A stretch of DNA of 64,000 bases from the NCBI GenBank assembly GCA_036925085.1, contig JAUPFP010000005.1:4803383-4867382 (forward strand), given 5' to 3'. This DNA comes from Brachycybe producta (Eukaryota > Arthropoda > Diplopoda > Playtdesmida > Andrognathidae). Below are positions 36,373 to 47,238 of the stretch, piece by piece. Each line of letters begins with the position of its first letter. Positions within the stretch are counted from its first letter, which is position 1. The notes under the pieces are model-generated. The model ran no database searches, had not been told where the DNA came from, and saw only the letters and a program-made list of their open reading frames with translations. The position numbers and the translations under genes are program-made.

Positions 36373-36600
36373 CTAGTATAACGCCCGTACAAAGTATGGC
36401 CATCTAGCAGTATGTAAACCAATCAGTTAACGGTACTTGATAATAACGGCTAAAACTTTGAATTTTATTCACAATCGCGTATCACGTATTCCCGCAGTAG
36501 CCAATCATAGTGTTAGCTATAGGATTACGGGCGGTCGCTCGGTTCAACCGTACATATTATGGAAATCTAGCAGCTAAGGGCTGCGATTGTTAAACCCTTG
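36373..36600 (-). mobile_element. Second Helitron family, 3' end
   Basis: On the minus strand it ends with a GGCCATACTTTGTACGGGC hairpin, GTTATA, CTAG and T. The same design recurs at 43990-44036, where the stem GCCCGTA/TACGGGC is perfect. The 5' limit is unknown. Confidence 0.6.
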
Positions 36601-37142
36601 GAAAAAGTACAAGGATTCAAGAATTTTTAAAATTCGAAAAAATGGGTCAAAAGGGCTTTTTTTCAAAAAAACGGCCGAAAGTCGAAAAAAATTTAAAGGC
36701 TCTTAAACAAACATGTCAAACTGAAAGGCTAACACGGGCTAAATAAACAAGGTCTAAGTTTATTTGGGCCACAAAAAAATCAAAAACTTCGATTTTTATA
36801 GAAACGTTGGTTTATTTCGAAAAGTGTACAGTAGAAAAAAAGAACGGGGACAACTACTTCGGGGGGGGGGGGGGGGGGGGGGGAATCTTTTGTTCGCAGT
36901 GATTACTTTCAGAACTGATCCAAGTTGAATGTCAGTAATCCTGGATCTGACAGGGGCTGGGCCACAAAGATATTCGTTGTGGGCCACGAGTTTGACATGC
37001 TTGCTCTAAAAATGTCTCGAGAGTGCTCAACTTACCCTAGAAGTCCCAAAAAGCTCGGAAAAAACAAAGATTCAAGAATTTTTAAAATTCGAAAAAATGG
37101 GTCAAGAACCGATACTTATAGCCGACAAATATAGAGGCTTTA
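36600..37142. repeat. Internal direct repeat and G23 run
   Basis: TTCAAGAATTTTTAAAATTC, GAAAAAATGGGTCAA occurs at 36613 and again at 37071, about 458 bp apart. Between them 36861-36883 is 23 consecutive G. Possibly a local duplication or two repeat copies. Confidence 0.6.
36861..36883. repeat. G23 homopolymer
   Basis: Twenty-three consecutive G on the + strand; a candidate quadruplex and a likely site of length error in the assembly. Confidence 0.95.
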
Positions 37143-37457
37143 AGCCCCTATTAGACTAGCAACTTTTGATGTAATTCAACTTGCAATGCAATTTTTGATG
37201 TGACTTGCAACCATTATGATCAGCTAACAAGAAGTTCATAAACTGGAAATTCATTCGAAGTTTTGATTGTCATTTCTGGCATATACAGCCTGATTGGTTG
37301 TTTTGTCAGAAAGTTTCATAAAAAGTCTCTCAGAAGTTGAACATGTGAAACTCGATGAGACTTGAGTCTCAACACTAGTTGAAAAGAAAGTTTTATTAAG
37401 TTGCATGTCATATCACAGCTATAAACAAGTTACGTGTCACATTGCTACTTTTTTGTT
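37143..37457. mobile_element. Second copy of the 1006-1452 MITE, right end eroded
   Basis: It starts with AGCCCCTATTAGACTAGC after TTA and shares the inner text with the copy at 1006 (for example GTTGAACATGTGAAAC versus the complement of the first copy, and the reiterated ACTTGCAA words). The right terminus is not recognisable. Confidence 0.65.
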
Positions 37458-38122
37458 AAAAGTATTTTCTTGGTAACTTGTAACAAGATGGCAGTTTTTT
37501 TTAAAAAAAAAACTTGTTATAATGATGGTGTGTTTTTACAATTGTTCCTTTGACACAGTTTACTTTTAATCTTAAGTTTTTTTATTTGTTTCTTCCGCTT
37601 AAATAAATTGCAGAACAAAAGAAAGAAGAATGAAAAAGTTTTTTTTTTTTTTGCAAAAACAAAAGAAATAAGAAAGAAAGAACACAAAAGAAAATTTCAC
37701 TTGAAGATAGTTTCTTAATGAAGTTAATGCTTTGATTAATTCAATTATACTTTAATTACCATGCAGTATCATCATGGTTTTTTTTTGTACTTATTTGTGA
37801 CGTTGACTGGGGGTTTTTTTGTCTTTTTTTTCTAAAAACTTTTATGGTTGTATTTTTTATTGGATGATAGATGCAGTCAGTGATTGCCCGTCATCAGGGG
37901 TCAAATAATAGACTTAGGTTAATAAATGGAGTCTTTAGAATAATTGTTTGGTTTTAGTGATTAATTAATAACTTAATCAAATTCAACAGATTCATGATTT
38001 GTATGTGTGGACTCCATGTTATAAAAATTTTCAGATTAAACAAAAGTACATTTGGGGTATTTTTTCATCATTTCATGTCGTTTTTTTGAAATTATACTTT
38101 TGACGTTTTTTTTTGTAATAAC
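37458..38122. other. AT-rich sequence without recognised features
   Basis: No gene. A short echo of the 640 repeat lies near 37870. Confidence 0.4.
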
Positions 38123-38475
38123 TTAAGATGATTTACGAAACAGCTGATTTTCTAACTCTTGATTGTTCTGTCTTTCAGAAGAGCAAAATGAAGAGAAACT
38201 AGAAACTGTTTTAGAAACTAGAAGAGTAGCTCATTCATTTAAGGGTATTTTCGTGTTGATATCATTTTCAAAATTAACTTTTTATAAACAAAAATTAATA
38301 AATATTGTCCGCTTTTAGTTGGGTCATTTTCAAACTCACATAAAAAGCTTAATTTGAAAGATGTCAACATGAATTTATCCTTAAGTGATTGAGCCACCCT
38401 TCTAGTTTCTAAAACACTTTCAAGTTTCTCTTCTTTTCCTATAAACTGTCAAAAAAAACAAGATAACTATAAAGA
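38123..38475. mobile_element. Foldback MITE family with AGAAACTAGAA arms, copy 2 of 4
   Basis: CTTTCAGAAGAGCAAAATGA and GTTTTAGAAACTAGAA mirror CTAGTTTCTAAAACAC, CTTTCAAGTTTCTC. Confidence 0.75.
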
Positions 38476-38596
38476 GGTAATTCGACTAAGAGCTTTTCCT
38501 ATGGAGCATTTTGTGCCAAAACTGAGTGTGGCCAATAGAGGGCGCAAACTGTACGTAGTGCTTCACTTATACGTTTCAATGGTTATACCAAAAAAA

Positions 38597-38780
38597 GTGG
38601 ACAGTCCTCCATTCGGAAGAAATGTCCTCCAGCTAGGACCGTCCTCCACGAACGTATTTAAGTTTTTATAAAATGTATTGTGTGGAGGACATGTTTGCCT
38701 TCATGGAGAACGGTCCTGGCCGGAGGACATTTCTTCCGAATGGAGACCTGTCCTCCACAAAGGAGGAAAGGTGGCAAGCC
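38597..38780. mobile_element. TA-flanked palindromic MITE, copy 2, left end lost
   Basis: It shares TCCTCCACGAACGTATTTA and GGAGGAAAGGTGGCAAGCC with copy 1. The right end sits at TA. Confidence 0.75.
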
Positions 38781-39251
38781 TACGTGGACCACATCCAAAC
38801 CCCCCACCCCTTTGCACACACAAAATACCGGTACAATTAAATTTGTAATCATTAGAAAATACTGATTAGGTCTCTTCCGGCTATCTTCCCGCCTTCTATT
38901 CTATTTTTAAACTGAACTCCTATTTAAATTTCTTTTCTTTTTTTGTGAATGACGTCGCGGACCACTTTTTCAAGGTTGGGAACCCAGCTTCAAAAAGCAG
39001 AAGATTCTTCACTCACTTTTGGTGTTTTTTTTTTTCGAAGATGAAGTTGCTTTACCTTTAAGTTGCTTTATTTTTTTTACTTAATAACTTAATTATAGAC
39101 ATGTTTGTAGTTAATAATTTTCTGTTAACTAAGACAAATTGTTTGTTGACTAAACGTAAGCCTACTATAACCATTATTTTGTGTTTCGTTTCGTTTAGTG
39201 TAAATCTATAAATAAACCTTTCAATTGGATAAGTATCGAATATGAAATAAG

Positions 39252-39294
<43 letters not shown>

Positions 39295-40217
39295 TTAATA
39301 ATAACGTAATTTAGGCCTACTGAGCGGTATGTGTAGGGAAGAGGGGGGGGCTACACGTTTTTTTTTTAACAAAATAAAATATATATTTGTCCGTTGCAAG
39401 AGAGTAGTTTGCGTGATAATGTTCACCAAACAATTTTATGCTCTGATGAAATACATTTTGCCACTCAATAAATATAACCTGGGAATAGTTTAGTGGGTTA
39501 TATTGCAGTTTTACGAGTAGGGCCTATGGGGGGTTCTATCAATGTTAAAGCTTCTGAAAGCCGGGTGAAGGGGGTGGGAGGGAGGAATAGAGGTTTGTTG
39601 TATTTTGTGAATTCTTTCATTGTTGTATATATATATATATATCTGTGTCCTTATTGGCTTTATTTGAAAACGGCTGCGTTTAGAGTAGAATATACAGTAT
39701 AGCCTCCTCCATTGCCATTCCAGGCGTTTGTGTGGCTTATGTGTGTGTGTGTTGTACTTCAATAGATGTTATGATATAAAATTGAAAGAGATTTAACATA
39801 ATGTCCTCTATAAGGGTGTGGTTAATTTGTGGGTGTATTTGAGGCTATATATATATATTTTTTTTGTATCAGACGGATAGTCATTTTCTATTGTGTTTTT
39901 GTGTTCACTATTGAAATGTGTCGGAGAAATCTAGATGTTTTTTTTTTCTGTTTTGTTTAATATCGATTAAATGCTCGATAATACGACAGGAAGATCCTTA
40001 AATAGACTACCGTTATTACGTATATATAGAACGGAACTTGTTCCAGAAATTGTTTTTGTCGATCTATCCAAGAAATATTGCAAGGTTAATGCTTAAAATA
40101 CATCTAGTAGGCCTATACACAGCCACAGTTCATAACGTCTGCGTAACTTTTTTATTTAAAAAAAATTTTCTTATTAACAGTCATATCTAATAAGATCAAG
40201 TGGCGGACAAATGATAT
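38781..40217. other. Anonymous sequence with (AAT)n
   Basis: (AAT)n at 39255-39293, (TA)n at 39627-39640. No gene recognised. Confidence 0.4.
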
Positions 40218-40221
40218 TTAA

Positions 40222-40854
40222 AGAGACCATTTACCTCCAGAAATTTCTTGGCAAAATATTGTCAAGAGAGGTAGGTACCCAACGATACAAGCAAGTAAAG
40301 ACAGGAACACGCAGACGTTTGTTCCGCCCCTTTTCAATTTTCAGTTGGTTGATATTTGGTCTAACGCTCATAAAAGGGCAGAGCAAACGTCTGTGTGTTC
40401 CTGTTTTTAAATGCCTGTCCCAACGATTGCCAAAACAATTTTTAAAATTTAAAATAAGTCATTAATATAATTATAAAAAAAAAGCAATTGACTTCATATA
40501 AATGGACTTTTATCCGATAGATGCGCCACCAAACAACAGACATTGACAATTAAAAAAAAAACCCAAAGTATACTCCTCTACTCGAATTTCGATGTGTTGT
40601 CAACTTACATTACTTTTAATTCACTATTCAAATATATGTATTTCCTATTCCTATCAAAGTACTATTTTTGAAACTTGAGGGCTGACTTTCGTTTTTAGTA
40701 ATTTAAAATGGCGTCGTTTTGTGACTCATTAAAAGTCACTTCATTTTTAAATTTTTTTTTTTTTTTTTTTGAGATTTGATTGACTTCTTTTTTATTTTAA
40801 AAATCATTTTGGTTATCGTTTTTTGATAAGAAATTTCTGGCGGTAATGATCTCT
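40222..40854. mobile_element. TTAA-flanked MITE, copy 2, with a nested hairpin
   Basis: AGAGACCATTTACCTCCAGA at the left and CTGGCGGTAATGATCTCT at the right lie between TTAA duplications. The shared interior is interrupted by the foldback at 40299-40408. The next MITE begins directly after its right TTAA. Confidence 0.75.
40299..40408. repeat. Foldback hairpin with conserved core, different arms
   Basis: The arms ACAGGAACACGCAGACGTTT and AAACGTCTGTGTGTTCCTGT pair. They lead into TCCGCCCCTTTT/CATAAAAGGGCAGAGC and a core CAATTTTCAGTTGGTTGATA related to the hairpins at 18286 and 24213. The outer arms are unrelated to those. Confidence 0.7.
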
Positions 40855-40858
40855 TTAA

Positions 40859-41147
40859 GGGTGCGGTCCAGACTAGAAGAGAACAACGAACAGGTTTTGT
40901 TCGTTGTTCCGTTTGGCCCCGATCCACCAGTTGTCAGTTTTTGCCCGTAACATCAAAAGATGTTCGTGTTCGAGCCAGGAGTAGTTTGGGCGTCTCGGCA
41001 TACATTTCCCCCGAAGATCCGTTATGAGGTTGCCAACTGGGAACATGTTCTGTTCAAGTGTGGACACTCCGACCAAAGCGACTAGAACAATTAACATGTT
41101 CTTTATAAATGGTCGCGAACATGTTCTGTTCTAGTCTGGACCCACCC
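40859..41147. mobile_element. Harbinger-like foldback MITE with TAA duplication
   Basis: GGGTGCGGTCCAGACTAG and CTAGTCTGGACCCACCC lie between TAA duplications. The body reiterates GAACATGTTC-type palindromes. The left duplication is shared with the right TTAA of the preceding element. Confidence 0.8.
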
Positions 41148-41149
41148 TA

Positions 41150-41516
41150 ATATGGTTTATGAACAGCTGATTTTTGAACGCATGACGAGAAACTAGAAAA
41201 TGTTTTAGAAACTAGAAGGATAGCTCAATCAGTTAAGGGTATTTCCGTGTTGATATCTTTCAAAATAATTTTTTTACAGACAAAATTTAAGTATGTCCCA
41301 TCTGCTTAAAGTGGGGTCATTTTCAGACTTTTATAAAAAGCTTAAATTGAAAGATAATCAACATTAAAATGTCCTTAAGTGATTGAGCTACCTTTCTATA
41401 GTTTCGAAAATACTTTCTAGTTTCTCTTAATTTTGCACGTGAAAGACGGAATAATCACAGTTAGAGATAGAAGCGTTTACACTTTAAAACCACATTCAAT
41501 GAATTCCATCTTTGTT
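41150..41516. mobile_element. Foldback MITE family with AGAAACTAGAA arms, copy 3 of 4
   Basis: The same arms, slightly shortened at the left. It abuts the element at 40859-41147 through a shared TAA. Confidence 0.7.
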
Positions 41517-41689
41517 TTAACTAGTTGGGGGTTTGGTTCGTTTAAAAGGAGGTAGATTATTTAGTTCAAGTCAGTTCAGTTTAGATTGGTTTTCGGTTCG
41601 AAACGGATTTCACTCTGGCAAAAACTAATTTTAAAACTATTTTCCCTAATACCTAGTACATACACCTAATAATTTAAATACATTTAAAT

Positions 41690-41945
41690 AATAAACGTGT
41701 TCTACAGAGCCCTGTAAAGGACAAACAAACAATATATCGAATTCAATTTTAATCTGAAAATATTGAGTTAATACTTAAATATAATTATATAAACTATTGA
41801 CAAAATATTGATTGAACATTTCAATTGAAAATATTAGTAATTAAAGTCAATTTTTATTTGGTTCATGTCCTTAACTGGATTCCGTATAATTCACCTAAAC
41901 ACATATAATTTGAATTCATTTAACTCATGTGTGAGTACAAGGTAA
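41690..41945 (+). repeat. Dispersed AT-rich repeat, copy 3 of 3
   Basis: Preceded by TACAGAGCCCTGTAAAGGAC, almost identical to the MITE end at 42676. This suggests the family is an internal or deleted form of the same TA-targeting transposon. Confidence 0.75.
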
Positions 41946-41970
41946 TTGAATTCGGTTTCTTCAGTCTAAT

Positions 41971-42094
41971 GGCTGGATCACACATGCAGAATAAAATTCG
42001 ACTGAGATACTAAATAGACTTATTTAATTTAGATTTAAAAAAAAAACATTTAAAATCTGTTTGTTTGTTTTTTTCTGCATGTGGGACCCTGGCC
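41971..42094. mobile_element. Small MITE with GGCTGGATCACACATGC ends
   Basis: GGCTGGATCACACATGCAGA mirrors TCTGCATGTGGGACCCTGGCC. It is about 124 bp and AT-rich inside. A similar lone end lies at 43474. Confidence 0.7.
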
Positions 42095-42675
42095 AAAAGG
42101 AGTTGGGATGCAAGTCGGTTATGACAATGTTTGAATAATATATATGCAAGCTTATTAAAACTGTTGATGTCCACTTGGATTGTGGTGAAGTTGACCACAC
42201 CCTTTGTGTCGTCATTTGATATTTTTTGAGTTCATTTTTTTAGTCCCAAGTTTTTCAATTTTGATTTTTGGACATTTGAACTTGTGTGCCAAATTTAAAA
42301 GGTTCTTTACTTGATTTGATCCAAAATGTCAATTTTCACACAAAAAATGTCCAAGGTTTTTTAAGAAAATTCATTTTTTTCTTTCTTCTGTGTACCTGGC
42401 TTGAATGATTGCATTTGTTCTGTCGTTTTCTTTCTTTCCTGGCGTGGCGCTTGTATCATAAATGATGACATTTTCTAGAAATAGAAACACAGACACACAT
42501 TGAGATGAGACAAGGTTGAAAGTTTCTTTTTTCTATTTATTTAATGTGTGGTTGGATGAAGTTGTTTGTTCTAAAATTAAAATAAAAGAAGGTTGTGGAT
42601 GATGATGTTTTGTTTGGAAGCTTAAAATGAAAGTTTGAATACAGAAACAAAAATCCGTCTTGAAAAAGGGAGTTA

Positions 42676-42972
42676 CGGAGCCCTGTAAAGGACAGGCGAG
42701 ATTTATTTTCAAAATCTCGACATGTCGACTTTAATCTCGACATTTCGTCTTCTAATCTCGTTTATTCGGCCATGTTAATTATGCCATGTTGTGCGCACCA
42801 TACTCTTAATAATGAAATTATTGCTGCTACAACAAGGCGCTTGCAATAATTTAATTATTAGAGTATGGTGCGCGCAACATGGCATAATTAACATGGTCGA
42901 ATAAAAGAAATTAAAAGTCGAAATGTCGAGATTTAAAAAAAAATAATCTTGCATGTCCTTTACAGGGCTCCA
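42676..42972. mobile_element. TA-flanked foldback MITE with GGAGCCCTGTAAAGGACA ends
   Basis: The 18-19 bp ends GGAGCCCTGTAAAGGACA/TGTCCTTTACAGGGCTCC are near perfect and sit between TA. The ~130-bp arms pair (TCTCGACATTTCG, CATGTTAATTATGCCATGTT). TA target fits a Tc1/mariner-type MITE. The end sequence also heads the repeats at 34130 and 41703. Confidence 0.85.
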
Positions 42973-43600
42973 TAGAGTGTGGATAAAAATAATGAAGAAG
43001 AAAATAAAAAGCTTTCAAGATTTCTTCTTAACTATGGAGACTGAACTTCGACTAAAACCATTGAGAAAAATGTTTCTGAAGTTGAGCTATTAATGAGGAA
43101 GAGGTAGCCTTGTTTGTCTTTTCAAATTCATCACACAAATGATGGATAATGCTTCTTTTCTTCATTATCAAAAATATTATATGATGAAAAATGACATAAA
43201 CCTTTATCATTTGCAGTAGGGGTTTTGTGTTCTCTTATTAAAATGTATGAAAGTTTTGATGCGAAGTTTTAAAGGCTAGATAATTACGTAGCGGAAAGTT
43301 GCGTATGTTTATACAGTGTGTGTGTGTATTAAAGGCTAAAACTTTTACACAATTGAAAAATTTGAAAATGTATAGTTTTTTTAAAAAAAAACATGATAGT
43401 GCATTTTATGTGAATAGCAAATATAAAGAGCTAATAGTAACTGTGTGTGTGTTTAGCTCAGGATGTTGGAGGGCCTAGATCACACATACAGAAAACGAGC
43501 AGAAAATGTAATAAACAATGTGATTTGGCTACTGCTGGAATACGTCATGTGCGATAGCGAAATAAAATTCAAGGTTTTAGCTATTATTATCAAATGCCAC
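42973..43600. other. Anonymous sequence
   Basis: No gene recognised. Confidence 0.4.
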
Positions 43601-43605
43601 GTTTA

Positions 43606-43988
43606 AGCCCAGTTTTCACGATAGTTGCTGTCACGTGAGAGCAACTATCGCGAGAACTATCATCGTGCAGACCACACGATAGTCACTATCACACTATATC
43701 TCGTTTGACTAGATAGTTGATAGTACTGTCAGGCAATAGTAATAGTTGTTGAGTGACCGCTTCTAGGGAAATGTCCACTTTGTAGGGAAATTTGGCTTTT
43801 GATGGAGGGAGAGAGAGAAGCAACACTGTTGTTGACTCAATGATATCTGTGAAGTAGACGTCACACTGTCATGACTCATGACAGACAACTATCACGTTAA
43901 CTTCAAGACGTGTAGACAGTTGTTATCGTGAGAGTAAACTATCGCAACTTTCAAGACAGCTACTCTCACGATAGAACTATCATGATTC
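43606..43988. mobile_element. Second GATAGTT palindromic MITE
   Basis: AGCCCAGTTTTCACGATAG follows TTA. GAACTATCATCGTGCAGACC and CTAGATAGTTGATAGTACTG match the element at 29936 in reverse. The right end is lost at the Helitron end that follows. Confidence 0.75.
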
Positions 43989-43989
43989 G

Positions 43990-44036
43990 TTTGTACATGG
44001 CCAGATGCCCGTACTTTGTTACGGGCGTTATTCTAT
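43990..44036 (+). mobile_element. Second Helitron family, 3' end, other copy
   Basis: GCCCGTACTTTGTTACGGGC (44007-44026) forms a 7-bp stem with a 6-base loop, then GTTATT and CTAT. The terminal CTRR rule is off by one base. Confidence 0.5.
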
Positions 44037-44083
44037 TAAAAATAATAAATCAGAATAAAATTTCAGGTGTACTAGTTATACAA

Positions 44084-44375
44084 CAGTAGAGCCCCGCTTT
44101 TCTGCGATTCGCTAATAGAACGGTTTTTAGTTAGATTCATGTTTTTTAGTTTCGGTGCTCTTTCGGCGTTTTTTTTTTCGGCTGTACGCGCTCAACAGCT
44201 GAGTCAGAGAAGTGCGTGCGCCGCCACTTTCTCGTCGCTGATTCAGTCTGTTCACAGCTTTTGTGCGCTCCTTGCCTCTCTGTATTTCTTGCAGTTTTTC
44301 AAAGTTAAATATCCGCTTTTCGTTGATTTTCGCTTTTTGGTGGTGTATTTCTGCTCTTGTTCGCGTTAAATGGTT
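44084..44375. mobile_element. pogo/Tigger-like element, second copy
   Basis: It starts CAGTAGAGCCCCGCTTTTCT and contains GAGTCAGAGAAGTGCG, TGTTCACAGCTTTTGTGCGC and TTGATTTTCGCTTTTTGG, shared with 12618-13198 but without the nested MITE. No transposase. Confidence 0.6.
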
Positions 44376-44611
44376 CTCGCACATTACAATAGAAATATTT
44401 CAATGATATTTTTTGAATTTATATAGAGGAGGGAAGACAGAATAAGAGGAGGAATCATTAAAGAGGGACGCTTTTCCTATTGGCTGATAAAAATGAAATT
44501 TCCGTGTGACAGGAAAAAAACAGTTTCACCTTTTTTTTTCTGCCTACTTTCTGACAAATAAATAATAAATGATATTAGATAAATTTCCTTTTCAGTCGAA
44601 TTTTTATATTA

Positions 44612-45045
44612 AGCTGGTGCTACACGTAGCAACAGTCATGCAACAATACTAGTTGTAGCAACAGTAGTTTCCTATGTGTTGCAAGCAACACCTATGATAC
44701 ATGTTGCAACGTTCATGAAACTTACATGAAAGCAACAACCAATGAAACAAAGAGGTTGTGAGCCAAAGACTGTAGACATTTTGCTTCATCTTTCTCTTCT
44801 TCATCAGTTGAAAATTTGAAATAGTCATGTGATTATTCAAGCCGTTTTTATTGGCTGTTGGCTGAAATGGTTGCTCGAAAATAGAACCAAGTTCGATTTG
44901 AAAATTCTGTTGCTTTCAAACTGTGAGCAACAATTCGGGTTTGTTGCTGTTATGACAGATGTTTCAACTTTCATGAAACAATAGAACAACACAGCTATGC
45001 TGTTGCTCTAAAGTTGCTAAATTGTTGCTACGTGTAGCATCGGCT
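44612..45045. mobile_element. Harbinger-like palindromic MITE built of TTGCAACA words
   Basis: AGCTGGTGCTACACGTAGCA and TGCTACGTGTAGCATCGGCT lie between TTA duplications. The body reiterates GTTGCAAC, TAGTTGTAGCAAC and similar palindromes. Confidence 0.8.
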
Positions 45046-46175
45046 TTAGACGTGGCGGGAAAACAATTTTCGAGCAACTTTTGCCCCATTTTTGTTGTTG
45101 TTGCTAACTAACTACTTAAAAGGCTTAGATAAAATCGCAGTTTAAATTGCGAGTCAGTTAGACTGTTTAAATATGAGTAATTTTGTGTGTGAACTTGGCA
45201 GAAAAACCGACGCCCTTCAATATGCGCCCTTCAAAAATGAGTTTAGACTGTAAATGGGACGTTTTCAGTCATTTTGGTTGCAAATGGGCCTTTTTTTTTC
45301 TTTCTTAAAATAAACCTTAACATGATTTATACAGGATGAGTCAAAAGATGCACATTATAAAATAAATTATATTCTTGTAGCTGCTAATCAAAATAACCAC
45401 TTCTAACATGCAAACACTTTAAAAAATGTTATATGAATTATGCCTCAACTCGTATATATGTTTTTTTTTTCTTCGAATTTTACCAAATTTAGTCATCTGT
45501 CAGCCATTTTTGGACTATGAAACAAATTTTTTTTTTTTTTTTGCTAATAGGCTTTTGTCTCATGCTGTATAAGAAACCCTATTAAATAACTAAAGTATAT
45601 AGCAGAGGTATGAGAAGATGTTCGAACAGAACAATTCTGTTGTAATTTGTTGAAACTTCTCTAACAAAAACAAGTAAAAAATGTGACTTTTGCATATCTC
45701 AATAAAAAAAATGATGCTATTTATGTATTTGATTCAGAATTGAATTTATTATTGATCTCTTATGATAAAAGTAGAAGAGAAATGAGCAAAAATGTTTTGT
45801 CCTCATTTGTCCCGCATACACGGGTCAAAATGGACACTGTATGAAGCAAAAAAAAGGGGAATAATTTTGTGACATCATATACTAGTTATAAAAATAATAA
45901 TAATAATAATAATAAAGTTAAATCTAGTCAAAACTAACATTATTTTGAAAAGTTAATTAATAGTCTGGATTCTAAAAAGGGCAGCCTTTGTCTGTCTTTT
46001 TTTTTTTTGAGAACATTATAGAAGTAATGGTTGCTTTAATAGCCTAGATATAGCGTTCATTTCAAAATTTCTCCGAATGTAGGCGCTGCGATCGTTGTTG
46101 ATTGAAAAACGGGTTTTTAACGTTTTTTTCTCCCGGTTCAAAGTCACACAATAATTAATAGAAAAATAATTTCGC
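45046..46175. other. Anonymous sequence
   Basis: ACAGGATGAGTCAAAAGATG at 45331 looks like a lone mariner end beside TA. (AAT)n at 45896-45916. No gene. Confidence 0.4.
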
Positions 46176-46795
46176 GTGCTAATCTTATAAAAAGAAAACA
46201 TGGTGAAGCCAATAGATTAATGTACGTGCTAATTTTTGTGTGATTGTTCTAAGTCGTTTTAATGGGAGTTCTTCAAATGTTTGTGGGACGGTTTTTTGCT
46301 CCTATGGGAATTAACATGGAGTTAAAAAAACGTAAGATTTTAAATGTTATTTAAAAATAGAAAGCATTTTAAAATTTAGAAAAAGTAATAATCCTGAAGG
46401 CAATAAACACGTGTAAGTACGTGCTAATTTTTCTGATTGCTCTAAATCATTTTTAATCAGAGTTCTCTTAACTTTTGTTGGACGGTGTTTTAGTCCTATG
46501 GGACTTAACATGGAGTTAAAAAACGTACGATTTTAAACGTTATTAAAAAATAGAAGGACCTTTTCAAAATTTATAAAAAGAAAACATCGTGCAGCCAATA
46601 CATGAATGTATGTGCTAATCATTTTGTTATTGTTCTAAATCAGTTTTAACGAGAGTTTTTCAAATGTTTGTGGGACGGTTTTGGGGCCAATGGGATTTAA
46701 CATGGGGTTAATAAAACGAACGACTTTTAACCTTATTTAAAAATAGAAGAACCTTTTCAAAATTTATAAAAAATCGAGCACGTGAAGAACAATAC
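46176..46795. repeat. Tandem array, unit about 190 bp, three copies
   Basis: GTGCTAA recurs at 46226, 46422 and 46612, each followed in order by TCTAAATCA-like, TTTGTGGGACGGT, CCTATGGG-TTAACATGG and AAAAATAGAAG words. Units are about 80-85% alike. It looks like a short stretch of satellite-type DNA. Confidence 0.8.
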
Positions 46796-47238
46796 TTTTT
46801 ATTGCATTTTGCGCTTTACTGTATTTTAATTGAGCGATTGTGAGGCGATTTCTTGCAGTTTTAGTAACACTATATAAGAACACTCATTTGTCTCGTTGTC
46901 GTCTGCTCAAAACAACAAGATGGACGTGGATCTAGGCTCTTAAGCAAGTAGTAGTTTCTTAAGCAAGCTCATAGGAAACTTACTCCAGAAAATATTTCTA
47001 TTTAAGTACAATGACGATTATGTCGCATCCATTTGGTCTAATTGTCCATTAGACGAAATGAATGTCCATTTTCAACGAAACGAACATAAATTGGTCTGAT
47101 GCAAAACGCGTAATGGACAAGTTACACCAAATGGACGCGACATACATGTATACTGTATACCACAGTACAGCACTCAACAGTAGTTTATTTTGTTAAAAAG
47201 TAATATGTACATGTTTTAAAAATGGCGTCATAAGTTAA
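46796..47238. other. Anonymous sequence
   Basis: Local reiterated ATGGAC/GTCCAT words at 47025-47145. No gene. Confidence 0.4.
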
